A stretch of 64,000 nt of DNA from Altererythrobacter sp. TH136 (GTDB taxonomy: Bacteria; Pseudomonadota; Alphaproteobacteria; Sphingomonadales; Sphingomonadaceae). The stretch spans positions 1,473,501-1,537,500 of the forward strand of contig NZ_CP041409.1 in the NCBI RefSeq assembly GCF_007065885.1, in the 5' to 3' direction. The notes under the pieces were generated by a model. The model saw nothing but the letters and a program-made list of their open reading frames with translations, searched no databases and was not told the origin of the DNA. How positions within the stretch are numbered: position 1 is the stretch's first letter; each line of letters opens with the position of its first letter. Positions 41,801-51,320 of the stretch are shown one piece after another. A program made the translations under genes and the position numbers.

Positions 41801-42703
41801 GTGCTGCTGTCACTACTGGCCGACGCCTCGCAGGCTATCCGGTTCGAGGATCTTGGCCTGAGGAAGGGCATCAGCCTCGGCTTCTTCGAGCTTCGGTTCT
41901 ACAGCCTCGCCTATCTCGCCGGCATCATGCTGGGCTACTGGCACCTTGGCCGGATGATCAAGGCGCCGGGCAGCCCGATGGCGCAGCGCCATGCCGACGA
42001 CCTGTTCTTCTATTGCACCCTTGGCATCATCATCGGCGGACGGCTGGGCTATGCCGCGTTCTATACGGGCGGCGATACCGGCATCCCGTCGATGTTCACC
42101 AACTTTACCCCGGGGCAGACGCCCAGCTGGGACCTGCTGCGGCTGTGGGACGGGGGGATGAGCTTCCACGGCGGCGTGCTCGGCGTGCTGGCGGCGATCG
42201 CGTGGGTCTGCTGGCGCGGGCAGATCAGCTTCCTGCGCACGGCGGACTACATCTCGGTCAACGTGGCGTTCGGGATGATGTTCGGGCGGCTGGCCAATTT
42301 CATCAATGGGGAGCTGTGGGGCCGCCCGACCGACGTGCCGTGGGCGATGATTTTCCCGACCGACCCCCTCGGCCTGCCGCGCCACCCCAGCCAGCTGTAC
42401 GAAGCGGCGCTGGAAGGGGCAGTGCTGATCGTCATCATGCTGCTGCTGTTCTGGAAAACCCGCGCCCGCTGGCGCCCGGGGCTGCTGGTGGGCGTGTTCA
42501 CCGCGGGCATCGCGCTGGGCCGCTTCACGGTTGAATTCTACCGCGAACCCGATGCCCAGCTGGCCGAGCTCGCACGGCAGACGGGGCTGTCGATGGGCCA
42601 GTGGCTGACCGTCCCGCTGATCGTGCTGGGCGTGGTGATCGCCGCGCGCGCGCTGATGCGGCCGCCGCTGGGGACGCAGGCGACCCGGCCCGCCGCCGCC
42701 TGA
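41801..42703 (+). CDS. lgt: Prolipoprotein diacylglyceryl transferase
   Basis: A 300-residue inner-membrane enzyme that transfers diacylglyceryl from phosphatidylglycerol to lipobox cysteines. About seven helices are visible. The Lgt signature is GRLANFINGELWGR, with FYSLAYLAGIMLGYW early, GGMSFHGGVLG, and a C-terminal FTAGIALGRFTVEFYREPD. The start is GTG at 41801 with AAGGA upstream. It begins a run with midA (9 bp gap) and the DUF2147 gene (4-bp overlap). Confidence 0.95.
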   Translation: MLLSLLADASQAIRFEDLGLRKGISLGFFELRFYSLAYLAGIMLGYWHLGRMIKAPGSPMAQRHADDLFFYCTLGIIIGGRLGYAAFYTGGDTGIPSMFTNFTPGQTPSWDLLRLWDGGMSFHGGVLGVLAAIAWVCWRGQISFLRTADYISVNVAFGMMFGRLANFINGELWGRPTDVPWAMIFPTDPLGLPRHPSQLYEAALEGAVLIVIMLLLFWKTRARWRPGLLVGVFTAGIALGRFTVEFYREPDAQLAELARQTGLSMGQWLTVPLIVLGVVIAARALMRPPLGTQATRPAAA

Positions 42704-42712
42704 ACCCACTGC

Positions 42713-43774
42713 ATGGCCGATGATTCCATGCCGCTGGCCGAGGTGTTCCGCCGGCTGATCCGCACGCACGGACCGATCAGCCTGGCGCACTACATGGCTG
42801 AATCCAACGCGCGCTATTATGCCGCCAAGGACCCGCTCGGCACCGACGGCGATTTCGTCACCGCGCCCGAGATCAGCCAGATGTTCGGCGAGCTGATCGG
42901 GCTGTGGCTCGCCGACCTGTGGATCCGCGCCGGCCGGGAAGAACCGGTCCATTACGTCGAACTCGGCCCCGGGCGCGGCACGCTGGCGAAGGACGCGCTG
43001 CGCACCATGAAGCGCTATGGTCTGGTGCCCGCCGTCCACTTCGTCGAAGGCTCGCCCGCGCTCAAGAAAGTGCAGCTGGAGGCAGTGCCGCACGCCCATT
43101 TCCACGACGATCTGACCACTGTGCCGATGACCGGCCCGGTGCTGGTGGTCGGCAACGAATTTCTCGACGCCCTCCCGGTGCGGCAGCTGGTTCGCGCGGC
43201 CGAGGGCTGGCGTGAACGGTCGGTCGGGCTGGATGGCGACAAGCTGGTCTACGTCGCCGGCAGCGTGCCGATGGACGCTGCGGTGCCCGCAGAATGGAGC
43301 GGTGCGCGTCAGGGCGCGATCATCGAGACATCGCCCGCGTCGGCCGCGATCGTCTATGAAATCGCCGGGCGTCTCGCTGCGCAGGGCGGGTGTGCGCTCC
43401 TGATCGATTACGGCCACGCCGACATGCGTGGTGGATCGACCCTGCAGGCGGTCGCGCGGCACCGCAAGGTCGACCCCCTCGCGATGCCGGGCGCAGCGGA
43501 TCTCACCGCACACGTCGATTTCGCGACCCTCGCCCGGGTGGCTGCCTCGCGGGGGGCCCAGTGGATGGGCACCGTCACGCAAGGGCACTGGCTGCGCGCG
43601 CTCGGCATCGAAACCCGCGCCGAGGCGCTCTGTGTGCGCGCCCCGCACTTGCGCGGCGAAGTGCTCGCGTCCCGGGATCGCTTGATCGCCGGCGATCAGA
43701 TGGGCACTCTGTTCAAGGTCATGGGCCTTGCCGCACCGGGCTGGCCGCGCGGCGCGGGCTTTGACGAGACATGA
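42713..43774 (+). CDS. MidA/NDUFAF7 family SAM-dependent methyltransferase
   Basis: A 353-residue methyltransferase of the family of human NDUFAF7, which dimethylates an arginine of complex I subunit NDUFS2. Evidence: GDFVTAPEISQMFGELIGLW, the SAM motif VELGPGRGTLAKDALR, VGNEFLDALPVRQ, and LIDYGHA. The bacterial target is likely NuoD, by analogy. It follows lgt by 9 bp. Confidence 0.9.
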   Translation: MADDSMPLAEVFRRLIRTHGPISLAHYMAESNARYYAAKDPLGTDGDFVTAPEISQMFGELIGLWLADLWIRAGREEPVHYVELGPGRGTLAKDALRTMKRYGLVPAVHFVEGSPALKKVQLEAVPHAHFHDDLTTVPMTGPVLVVGNEFLDALPVRQLVRAAEGWRERSVGLDGDKLVYVAGSVPMDAAVPAEWSGARQGAIIETSPASAAIVYEIAGRLAAQGGCALLIDYGHADMRGGSTLQAVARHRKVDPLAMPGAADLTAHVDFATLARVAASRGAQWMGTVTQGHWLRALGIETRAEALCVRAPHLRGEVLASRDRLIAGDQMGTLFKVMGLAAPGWPRGAGFDET

Positions 43775-43815
43775 AGGACACTGGCTTGAAAGACGCTGGC
43801 TTGAAAGACACCGGC
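43771..43815 (+). repeat. Three tandem 15-bp units at the start of the DUF2147 gene
   Basis: ATGAAGGACACTGGC (43771-43785), TTGAAAGACGCTGGC (43786-43800) and TTGAAAGACACCGGC (43801-43815) are in-frame copies encoding KDTG/KDAG, each opening with a potential start codon. They lie between the midA stop and the ATG of the signal peptide. Confidence 0.85.
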
Positions 43816-44226
43816 ATGCGCCTTGCCATCCTGGCCGCGGCGTTGCTGACGGCCACGCCCCTCGCGGCCGCCGAACCGATCGCGGGCACCTGGGTCACGG
43901 CCGCGAAGGACGGGGTCGTCCGGATCGCCCCGTGCGGCAAGTCCCTCTGCGGGCGGCTGGACCGGTTCCTGACCCCGCCGCCGCAGGGCCTGGACCAGCG
44001 CGATGTCAACAATCCGAACGCCGCGCTGCGCAGCCGCAAACTGCTCGGGCTGCCGATCCTGACCGGCTTCAGCGAGGACGGCGCGGTCTGGCGGGGCACG
44101 ATCTACGATCCCAAGGCGGGCAAATCGTACCGATCGGTTCTGCGCCGGCTCGATGCCAACCGGCTGGAGGTGAAAGGCTGCATCGGCCCGTTCTGCCAGA
44201 CCCAAGTGTGGCGCCGCGGAGGCTGA
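43771..44226 (+). CDS. DUF2147 secreted protein with a triplicated 15-bp 5' repeat
   Basis: A 151-residue protein as read from the ATG at 43771, which overlaps the midA stop as ATGA. The signal peptide proper begins at the ATG at 43816 (MRLAILAAALLTATPLAAA), so the first 15 residues precede a normal signal sequence. The mature part has IAGTWVTAAKDGVVRIAPCGKSLCGRL and a C-terminal RLEVKGCIGPFCQTQVW, the DUF2147 pattern with paired cysteines. The function is unknown. The true start could be 43816. Confidence 0.8.
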   Translation: MKDTGLKDAGLKDTGMRLAILAAALLTATPLAAAEPIAGTWVTAAKDGVVRIAPCGKSLCGRLDRFLTPPPQGLDQRDVNNPNAALRSRKLLGLPILTGFSEDGAVWRGTIYDPKAGKSYRSVLRRLDANRLEVKGCIGPFCQTQVWRRGG

Positions 44227-44236
44227 CCTGCGCGGT

Positions 44237-45754
44237 CTAGCGGTGCATCGACGCGAACGGCACCGACAGATCGACCTCGAGCCCGCCTGTTTCGAACCGT
44301 CGCTCCAGCTTCCCGCTGAGCTGCCCCTCGATCGCGCTTTTCATCAGGCGTGAACCGAACCCCTCGTCACCGGGATCAGTGGCCGAGGGGCCGTCTTTCT
44401 CGCGCCAGTGGATATGCGCCACGGTGCCGCCATCGGGGCAGTCGATCTCGATCCGCACCGATCCGCCTTCGACCGACAGCGCGCCGTACTTGGCCGAATT
44501 GGTCGCCAGTTCATGGAACGCCAGCGCCAGCGGCGTGGCCGCGCGCGGGCCGATCGAGCAGTCGTCGCCAACGATCGCCACCCGCCCGTTGCCGTCATCG
44601 TATGGCGCCATCAGCTCGGTCAGCAGCCCGCGCAGGTTGTCGCCCTTCACGCCTTCCATCGGGCGGACGTAATCGTGCGCCCGGCCCAGCGCGTGGATCG
44701 TGCCGACCAGGCCCTGCGCGAATTCGGCCGCTTCGGGCGCCTGGCGCGCGCGCAGCGACACCAGCCCGGCGATGACCGCGAAGATGTTCTTGATCCGGTG
44801 CGACAGCTCGCGCGCCAGCAGATCGCGATTTTCCGACTGGCGGTGGCCGTCATCGACATCGGTCAGCGTGCCGTACCAGCGGATCACCTCGCCCTGGCGG
44901 TCGTGCACCGGCAGGGCGCGCGCCAGTGTCCAGCGCCAGCTGCCATCCGCCTGCTTCAGCCGGTATTCGCTTTCGAACGGCTTGCCGCCGCCAAAGCTGG
45001 TCTGCCACGCCGCCAGCGTCCGCTCCGTATCGTCGGCGTGCACCGTGTGGCGCCAATCCGAGAGGTCGGTCGGCGGAGGCGCACCAGTGGTCACCTCCCA
45101 GCGCACGTTGAAATAATCGAACTTGCCAGCGCTGTCGGCCGACCAGACCACTCCGGGCACCAGATCGGCGATCTCGCGCATCGCCCGCGCGCTTTCGAAC
45201 GCGCGTGCCTGCGATTCGCGCTCGGCCCGCAAGGCGGAAAGGCGGCACATCACGGCCTGGGCCATGGTTTCCAGCCCCTGCCGCTGCAGTTCGGTCAAGC
45301 CGCCGGGCCGCGGCTCGCTATCGATGACAGCGAGTGCGCCGAGCGGAACGCCCTCGCCCGAAACCAGCGGCGCTCCGGCATAGAACCGGATGTGGGGAGG
45401 CCCCTTGACCAGCCCGTTATCGGCAAACCGCGGATCGCTGCGCGCATCGGCCACCACCATCGGCTCGCTGCCCAGCATCGCGTGGGCGCAGAAGCTGACC
45501 GCGCGCGGCGTTTCGCGTTCGTCGATGCCGGCCCGGGCGATGAAGCGTTGCCGCTCGCTCTCGACCATAGTGACCACGCCGGTGGGCGCGTTGCACAGCT
45601 GGGCGGCGAAATGGGCGATTGCCGACAACTCCGCGTCGTCTTGCAGCGCATCGAGGCCATAGGCAGCCAGCACGAAGGCGCGCTCGTCCTCGCCGCATGG
45701 CGCGACGACCGGGTTGGCGCCCGAGGCGCGAGTGGCGGTTGCGTCCAAGGTCAT
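44237..45754 (-). CDS. HWE-family sensor histidine kinase (GAF-PAS-HWE)
   Basis: A 505-residue soluble kinase. A GAF domain covers about 38-175, with SFCAHAMLGSEPMVVADARSDPRFADNGLV. A PAS domain covers about 190-300, with GVVWSADSAGKFDYFNVRWEVTTG and a PAC end WRWTLARALPVHDRQGEVIRWYGTLTDV. The HWE core has phospho-acceptor His319 in ELSHRIKN, FHELATNSAKYGALS as N box, and IHWRE. The GAF resembles red/far-red sensors in shape but has no chromophore Cys obvious to me. HWE kinases of alphaproteobacteria often feed the PhyR-EcfG stress cascade. Confidence 0.9.
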   Translation of the reverse strand: MTLDATATRASGANPVVAPCGEDERAFVLAAYGLDALQDDAELSAIAHFAAQLCNAPTGVVTMVESERQRFIARAGIDERETPRAVSFCAHAMLGSEPMVVADARSDPRFADNGLVKGPPHIRFYAGAPLVSGEGVPLGALAVIDSEPRPGGLTELQRQGLETMAQAVMCRLSALRAERESQARAFESARAMREIADLVPGVVWSADSAGKFDYFNVRWEVTTGAPPPTDLSDWRHTVHADDTERTLAAWQTSFGGGKPFESEYRLKQADGSWRWTLARALPVHDRQGEVIRWYGTLTDVDDGHRQSENRDLLARELSHRIKNIFAVIAGLVSLRARQAPEAAEFAQGLVGTIHALGRAHDYVRPMEGVKGDNLRGLLTELMAPYDDGNGRVAIVGDDCSIGPRAATPLALAFHELATNSAKYGALSVEGGSVRIEIDCPDGGTVAHIHWREKDGPSATDPGDEGFGSRLMKSAIEGQLSGKLERRFETGGLEVDLSVPFASMHR

Positions 45755-45915
45755 GTCTGAGCGGCGATCCAGAGCAGGTTCTAGCCTAAAAACGCCCGCA
45801 CCTCAAAGACTTTGCGCCGCGAACCTGATGAACGCACAAGTCGCGCCTTTTGAACAATTTGCGCCGGAGCCCGCGGCTCGTCTATGCGCGCGGCACCAGC
45901 TCCCGGAGACCTCAT

Positions 45916-47076
45916 TTGCGCGCGACCCCCGACTTCGATTTCCAGCTTGGCGACAGCGCCGAGATGATCCGCGAGGCAACCGCGCGCTTTGCCGATGAAC
46001 AGGTCGCGCCGCTGGCCGCAAAGGCTGACCGGGAGGACTGGTTTCCGCGCGAACTGTGGCCCACGATGGGCGCGCTCGGCCTGCACGGGATCACGGTGGA
46101 GGAGGAATGGGGCGGCCTCGGCCTCGGCTACCTCGAACATGTCATCGCGGTGGAGGAGATCAGCCGCGCGTCTGCCAGCGTGGGCCTCAGCTACGGCGCG
46201 CATTCGAATCTGTGCGTCAACCAGATCCGCCGCTGGGGCAATCCGGAGCAGAAGGCGAAGTACCTGCCCAAGCTGATCAGCGGCGAACACGTCGGCAGCC
46301 TGGCGATGAGTGAGGCGAGCGCCGGGTCGGACGTCGTCTCGATGAAGCTGAAGGCGGAGGCGGTACAGGGCGGATACGTCCTCAACGGCACCAAGTTCTG
46401 GATCACCAATGCGACTTATGCCGATACGCTGGTGGTCTATGCCAAGACCGGCGAAGGATCGAAGGGCATCACCGCGTTCCTGATCGAAAAGGACATGCCC
46501 GGCTTCTCCATCGGGCAGAAGATCGACAAGATGGGCATGCGCGGCTCGCCCACCGCCGAACTGGTGTTCGACGACTGCGAAGTGCCGGAAGAAAACATCA
46601 TGGGCCCGCTCCACGGTGGGGTCGGCGTACTGATGAGCGGGCTGGATTACGAGCGGGTGGTGCTCGCCGGGTTGCAGCTCGGCATCATGCAGGCGTGCCT
46701 CGACACGGTCATCCCGTACCTGCGCGAACGCAAACAGTTCGGAAAGCCGATCGGCGCGTTCCAGCTGATGCAGGCCAAGGTGGCCGACATGTACGTCGCG
46801 CTGCAATCGGCGCGCGCGTATACCTATGCGGTCGCCAAGAGCTGCGACGCCGGCCAGACCACCCGCTTCGATGCGGCGGGCGCGATCCTGCTCGCATCCG
46901 AGAACGCCTTCCGCGTGGCGGGCGAGGCGGTGCAGGCGCTGGGCGGCGCGGGCTATACCAAGGACTGGCCGGTCGAACGCTACCTGCGCGACGCCAAGCT
47001 GCTCGACATCGGCGCCGGCACAAACGAGATCCGCCGCATGCTGATCGGCCGCGAACTGATCGGCGCCGCCGGGTGA
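45916..47076 (+). CDS. ivd: Isovaleryl-CoA dehydrogenase
   Basis: A 386-residue FAD enzyme that oxidises isovaleryl-CoA to 3-methylcrotonyl-CoA in leucine breakdown. Segments: [13 protein letters not shown] (FAD), [15 protein letters not shown], and the catalytic Glu in [10 protein letters not shown], placed as in isovaleryl-CoA rather than straight-chain enzymes. The C terminus has [35 protein letters not shown]. The start is taken as TTG at 45916 because GGAG lies 8 bp upstream and the length then matches the family. Its stop overlaps the carboxylase gene. Confidence 0.9.
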   Translation: MRATPDFDFQLGDSAEMIREATARFADEQVAPLAAKADREDWFPRELWPTMGALGLHGITVEEEWGGLGLGYLEHVIAVEEISRASASVGLSYGAHSNLCVNQIRRWGNPEQKAKYLPKLISGEHVGSLAMSEASAGSDVVSMKLKAEAVQGGYVLNGTKFWITNATYADTLVVYAKTGEGSKGITAFLIEKDMPGFSIGQKIDKMGMRGSPTAELVFDDCEVPEENIMGPLHGGVGVLMSGLDYERVVLAGLQLGIMQACLDTVIPYLRERKQFGKPIGAFQLMQAKVADMYVALQSARAYTYAVAKSCDAGQTTRFDAAGAILLASENAFRVAGEAVQALGGAGYTKDWPVERYLRDAKLLDIGAGTNEIRRMLIGRELIGAAG

Positions 47077-48680
47077 CCGCGCCCGCCCTGACCACCAAGC
47101 TCGACCGCGAGAGTGCCGAGGCGAAGGCGCGTTTTGCGCATAACGAGAGCCTCGCGGACGAGCTGCGCGCTAAGGTTGCCGAGGCCGCGCTTGGCGGGCC
47201 GGAGAAGCACCGCGAGCGGCACACGTCGCGCGGCAAGCTGCTCCCCCGCGAGCGCGTCGAGCGGCTGCTCGATCCGGGTTCGCCGTTTCTCGAGATCGGA
47301 CAGCTCGCCGCCAACGGCATGTACGAAGGCGACGTGAACGGCGCCTCGATGATCGCCGGGATCGGCCGCGTGTCGGGGCGGCAGGTGATGATTGTCGCCA
47401 ACGATCCGACGGTGAAGGGTGGCAGCTATTACCCGATGACGGTCAAGAAGCACCTCCGCGCGCAGGAGATCGCGTTCGAGAACCGGCTGCCGTGCGTGTA
47501 CCTGGTGGACAGCGGCGGCGCGAACCTGCCCTACCAGGCCGAGGTGTTCCCCGATCGCGACCACTTCGGGCGGATATTCTTCAACCAGGCGCAGATGAGC
47601 GCGGCCGGCATCCCGCAGATCGCCTGCGTGATGGGCAGCTGCACTGCCGGCGGTGCCTATGTGCCCGCCATGTCCGATGAATCGGTGATCGTGCGTGAAC
47701 AGGGCACCATCTTCCTCGCCGGCCCGCCGCTGGTGAAGGCCGCCACGGGCGAGGAGATCAGCGCCGAGGACCTGGGGGGCGGAGACCTTCATGCGCGCAA
47801 ATCAGGCGTGGTTGATCACCTGGCCGAAAGCGACGAGCACGCGCTCACCATCGTGCGCGACATCGTCAGCCATCTGGGTGCCAACACCGGCGCCGCGCGG
47901 GATATCGCGCTGAAGGATCCGCGCCCGCCGAAGTTCGACGCCGAAGACCTCTATGCCCTGATCCCCGACGATGTCCGCGCTCCCTACGACGTGCACGAGG
48001 TGATCGCGCGGCTGGTCGACGGGTCGGAGTTCCACGAATTCAAGGCGCTGTACGGCAGCACCCTGGTCTGCGGCTTTGCCCACATCTGGGGGATGCCGGT
48101 CGCGATCCTCGCCAACAACGGGGTGCTGTTTTCGGAAAGCGCGGTCAAAGGCGCGCACTTCATCGAACTCGCCTGCCAGCGCCGCATCCCGTTGCTGTTC
48201 CTGCAGAACATCTCCGGCTTCATGGTCGGCGGCAAGTACGAGGCGGAAGGCATCGCCAAGCATGGCGCCAAGCTGGTGACCGCGGTCGCCACCGCCACCG
48301 TGCCCAAGATCACCGTGGTGATCGGCGGCAGCTTCGGCGCGGGCAATTACGGCATGGCGGGCCGCGCCTATTCCCCGCGCTTCCTGTTTACCTGGCCCAA
48401 CGCGCGCATTTCGGTGATGGGCGGCGAGCAGGCGGCTTCGGTGCTCGCCACCGTCCACCGTGACGCCGATACCTGGACGCCCGACCAGGCCGAAGCGTTC
48501 AAGGCGCCGATCCGCCAGAAATACGAGGACGAAGGCAATCCCTACTACGCCACCGCGCGCCTGTGGGATGACGGGGTGATCGATCCGGCGCAGACCCGCC
48601 ACGTCCTCGGCCTAGCCTTCGCCGCCACGCTGGAAGCACCTGTCGCGGAGAGGCCAGCGTTCGGCGTGTTCCGGATGTAA
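47073..48680 (+). CDS. mccB: 3-methylcrotonoyl-CoA carboxylase beta subunit
   Basis: A 535-residue carboxyltransferase subunit that moves CO2 from carboxybiotin to 3-methylcrotonyl-CoA. It starts at a GTG overlapping the ivd stop as GTGA. Segments: [83 protein letters not shown], and in the C-terminal half [38 protein letters not shown] and [18 protein letters not shown]. The biotin-carrying alpha subunit is not present in the window. Confidence 0.93.
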   Translation: MTAPALTTKLDRESAEAKARFAHNESLADELRAKVAEAALGGPEKHRERHTSRGKLLPRERVERLLDPGSPFLEIGQLAANGMYEGDVNGASMIAGIGRVSGRQVMIVANDPTVKGGSYYPMTVKKHLRAQEIAFENRLPCVYLVDSGGANLPYQAEVFPDRDHFGRIFFNQAQMSAAGIPQIACVMGSCTAGGAYVPAMSDESVIVREQGTIFLAGPPLVKAATGEEISAEDLGGGDLHARKSGVVDHLAESDEHALTIVRDIVSHLGANTGAARDIALKDPRPPKFDAEDLYALIPDDVRAPYDVHEVIARLVDGSEFHEFKALYGSTLVCGFAHIWGMPVAILANNGVLFSESAVKGAHFIELACQRRIPLLFLQNISGFMVGGKYEAEGIAKHGAKLVTAVATATVPKITVVIGGSFGAGNYGMAGRAYSPRFLFTWPNARISVMGGEQAASVLATVHRDADTWTPDQAEAFKAPIRQKYEDEGNPYYATARLWDDGVIDPAQTRHVLGLAFAATLEAPVAERPAFGVFRM

Positions 48681-48762
48681 CCTTCGACCATTTGTTAAGC
48701 TCGCCTCTTCACCTCGCAAGGGTCCGCGCCTAGATGCACCGCAGAAGGCGGGAGCGTTTCAC

Positions 48763-49392
48763 ATGAACATCAGGGCCGATCACGCCGACGACGAGGCACG
48801 GCTCATCCGCGTGGCCGAGCGGATGATCGAGGAGCGCGGCGATGCGATCAGCATCGGGTCGCTGGCGACCCTTGCCGGGATGCCCCGCGCGCGGGTGGAG
48901 GCGATCTTCGCGGATGAAAGCGCGCTGTTCGATGCCATCGTCGAGCGCTGGTTCGTCGATCACACCGCGATCATGGAAGACGTGCTCGCCAGTGACCTGC
49001 CGCCCAACCGCAAGATGTACGAATTCTTCGCCCGCCGCTTTCGCCTCAACCGCGAACGCTACCGGGCCAATCCAGCCGCGTTCAAGGCCTATTGCGAGCT
49101 GGGCGCCGCGCAGTTCGAGCGTATCCGCGGCTATGTCGACCTGGCCGACCATTACCTGTGCGAACTGATCGCCCAGGCGCAGGTCGAAGGCGCGTTCGAC
49201 GGGCTGGCGATCGACCGCGCGTTGAGCCTGATCAACCAGATGGTGCTGCCCTACACCCTGGCCGAAGTGCTGATCTTCATGGATGAGCGGCTGAGCGAGG
49301 AGAAGCTGGGCCAGATCGTCGACACGCTGTTCGCGGGACTATCCGCAGCCGATGGCGGCGCGCGCGGCGTAAGCGGGCTGCGCGCCGCCTGA
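48763..49392 (+). CDS. TetR/AcrR family regulator
   Basis: A 209-residue all-helical regulator with a TetR-type helix-turn-helix near residues 15-55 (ERMIEERGDAISIGSLATLAGMPRARVEAIFADESALFDAI) and a C-terminal ligand domain. It lies 82 bp after mccB on the same strand and may control the leucine-degradation genes, but the ligand and operator are unknown. AGGCGGGAG upstream serves as ribosome site. Confidence 0.82.
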   Translation: MNIRADHADDEARLIRVAERMIEERGDAISIGSLATLAGMPRARVEAIFADESALFDAIVERWFVDHTAIMEDVLASDLPPNRKMYEFFARRFRLNRERYRANPAAFKAYCELGAAQFERIRGYVDLADHYLCELIAQAQVEGAFDGLAIDRALSLINQMVLPYTLAEVLIFMDERLSEEKLGQIVDTLFAGLSAADGGARGVSGLRAA

Positions 49393-49424
49393 GCTCTGGC
49401 GCGGCGGTCTGCCGCCGACCCCCG

Positions 49425-51146
49425 TTACTCGCCGACCACCGTCACTCGCCCGGGCGGGGGTACCTGGATCACGTCGCCGGCGCGCAGGTACTGCTCGATC
49501 GCATCGAGATCGAGCGGGCCGACCACCGGATCGGTGCCTTGCCTGAAGGCCGCAAACCCGTCCCCGCCCGCCGCGATGAAGTTGTTGAGCGTGATCCGGT
49601 AGGTGGCCGCCGGATCGATCGGCTGCCCGTTCAGCGCCGCCTGGACCACCCGTTGCCCTGCCGGCTTCGCCGGATCGAGCGTCATCGTGAACCCGTCGCT
49701 GACCGCCAGGATCTTGGGCTCGTTGGGATTGGCGAACTGCTGTTCGAGAATCTGGAGCAACTGCGCGCCGGTATAGCTCATCGTCACCAGCGTGTTGCCG
49801 AACGGCTGGACCGCGTAGATATCGCCGAAAGTCACCACCCCGCCCTCACGAGCGGTCAGATCGCTGCGGATGCCACCGGGATTCATGAACGCCACCTGCG
49901 CGCCCGCCCCCCGCGTCGCCGCCAATTGCGCATCGGCGACCAGGTTGCCCAGGCTGCTTCCCGCGCCGCCGCGCCGCGCCGGACCAGATATGCGCCCCAC
50001 CGGGCGGTCAGCGACTTGTGCCGCGGCGGCGACATACCGGGCGACATACGCCGCGACCTCGGCATCCGGTTCGAACGCTTCGAAGCCCGGATTGACCGGA
50101 CGGCCCTCTCCCGCGCTTTGCACCGGCACGTTGCGGGCGCTGATCGCGGTTACATCGTCGCGGCGCGGGTCGATGGTCACCGCGATGTCGGTCAGCAGCG
50201 TGCCCGCCGAACCGGCGCTGGTGACGGTGAACCGGCGAGCCGGATCGACTTGCGCGAAATCGCACACATACGCCTTGTGGGTATGGCCCGAGATGACGAG
50301 GTCGATCCGGGGATCGAGCTGCTCCAGGATGGCGCGCAAGTCGCCGGCCATCGCGCCGCAACCGGTGAAGCTGTCGCCCGTTTCCGGCACCAGCCCCTGG
50401 TGGATCGCCACCACCACCGCGTCCGCCCCGTCGGCCAGCACACGGGGCACCAGCGCGTTGATCGATTGCGCCTCGTCCTCGAAAGTCAGCCCTTCGATGC
50501 CCGCCGGCGCGACGATCTGCGCGGTGCCTTTCAGGGTCAGTCCGATCACCCCGACCGCGACCGCATCCGCGCCGGAGCCGAAGCGCTTGATGCCGTGGCC
50601 GGGGAACAGCGTGGAGCCGTCGGGCATCCGCACGTTGGCAGCCAAAATGGGATAGTCGGTGCCTTTATAGTCCGGCTCCACCGCGCACGGCTGGCGCAGG
50701 GTGAACTTCTCGCAGCCGCCTTCGCGCAGGCGCTTGAGTTCGCGCCACCCGCGATCGAATTCGTGATTGCCGACGCTGGTGAAATTGAGGCGGACGCGGT
50801 TCATCACGCCCACGGTCGGCTCGTCGAGGAACAGCGAGGACGCGAGCGGGCTGGCGCTGATCAGGTCGCCCGCGCCGATCGCCATGTTGAACGGGTTCTG
50901 CGCGCGGAGCCGGGCCACCGCACCGGCGAGCCATGCAGCCCCGCCTGCGTAAACCTCCTGCCGGCCGCCCTGCCCGTCTTCCAGGGTGATCGGCCGCTGA
51001 ACCGGCTCCAGCGCGCCGTGGAAGTCGTTCAGACCGATGATGCGGACGGTGACGGGTTCCGGCGCCCGCTCGGACACGGGGCGCGGAACGGTCGCACAGG
51101 CGGCGAGGCCAAGGGCGAGCGGAATGGCGAGAAACTGACGGATCAT
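49425..51146 (-). CDS. Lipoprotein 5'-nucleotidase / metallophosphatase
   Basis: A 573-residue bifunctional nucleotidase of the UshA type. The signal peptide has a lipobox at Cys17 (LGLAACA). Metal motifs: IIGLNDFHG, GAGDLISASP, TSVGNHEFDRG, and SGHTHKAYVC. The C-terminal substrate domain has NPGGIRSDL and YAVQPFGNTLV, with ITLNNFIAAGGDGFAAF near the end. It should release phosphate and nucleosides in the periplasm. The start is at 51146; the frame upstream is non-coding. Confidence 0.92.
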   Translation of the reverse strand: MIRQFLAIPLALGLAACATVPRPVSERAPEPVTVRIIGLNDFHGALEPVQRPITLEDGQGGRQEVYAGGAAWLAGAVARLRAQNPFNMAIGAGDLISASPLASSLFLDEPTVGVMNRVRLNFTSVGNHEFDRGWRELKRLREGGCEKFTLRQPCAVEPDYKGTDYPILAANVRMPDGSTLFPGHGIKRFGSGADAVAVGVIGLTLKGTAQIVAPAGIEGLTFEDEAQSINALVPRVLADGADAVVVAIHQGLVPETGDSFTGCGAMAGDLRAILEQLDPRIDLVISGHTHKAYVCDFAQVDPARRFTVTSAGSAGTLLTDIAVTIDPRRDDVTAISARNVPVQSAGEGRPVNPGFEAFEPDAEVAAYVARYVAAAAQVADRPVGRISGPARRGGAGSSLGNLVADAQLAATRGAGAQVAFMNPGGIRSDLTAREGGVVTFGDIYAVQPFGNTLVTMSYTGAQLLQILEQQFANPNEPKILAVSDGFTMTLDPAKPAGQRVVQAALNGQPIDPAATYRITLNNFIAAGGDGFAAFRQGTDPVVGPLDLDAIEQYLRAGDVIQVPPPGRVTVVGE

Positions 51147-51254
51147 GCGCCGGGACTGCACACTCAAGGTGACCCCTTCAAGACGCAATCGCCCGCCGCC
51201 ATTTCGTTCCGGGCAAATCGGTTTGTTTTTCACGAGTTTGCGGCCGACCGGAGC

Positions 51255-51279
51255 GGAACCCCGCGAGCGCCGGGCAGTT
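51255..51279 (+). promoter_or_regulatory. EcfG-type general stress promoter candidate
   Basis: GGAAC at 51255-51259, a 17-bp spacer, and GTT at 51277-51279 (GGAAC-N16-AGTT) fit the EcfG/SigT consensus. It lies 42 bp upstream of the ATG of the membrane protein gene, leaving a short leader with GAGGAG before the start. Confidence 0.55.
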
Positions 51280-51320
51280 AGATGATTCCGGGTCGGGAGG
51301 GCTGAACCGAGGAGCCGCCT

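Noticed and set aside
43771-43815. CRISPR-like repeats
   Set aside because: Three contiguous 15-bp in-frame units without spacers; this is a coding repeat, and no CRISPR array or cas gene occurs in the window.
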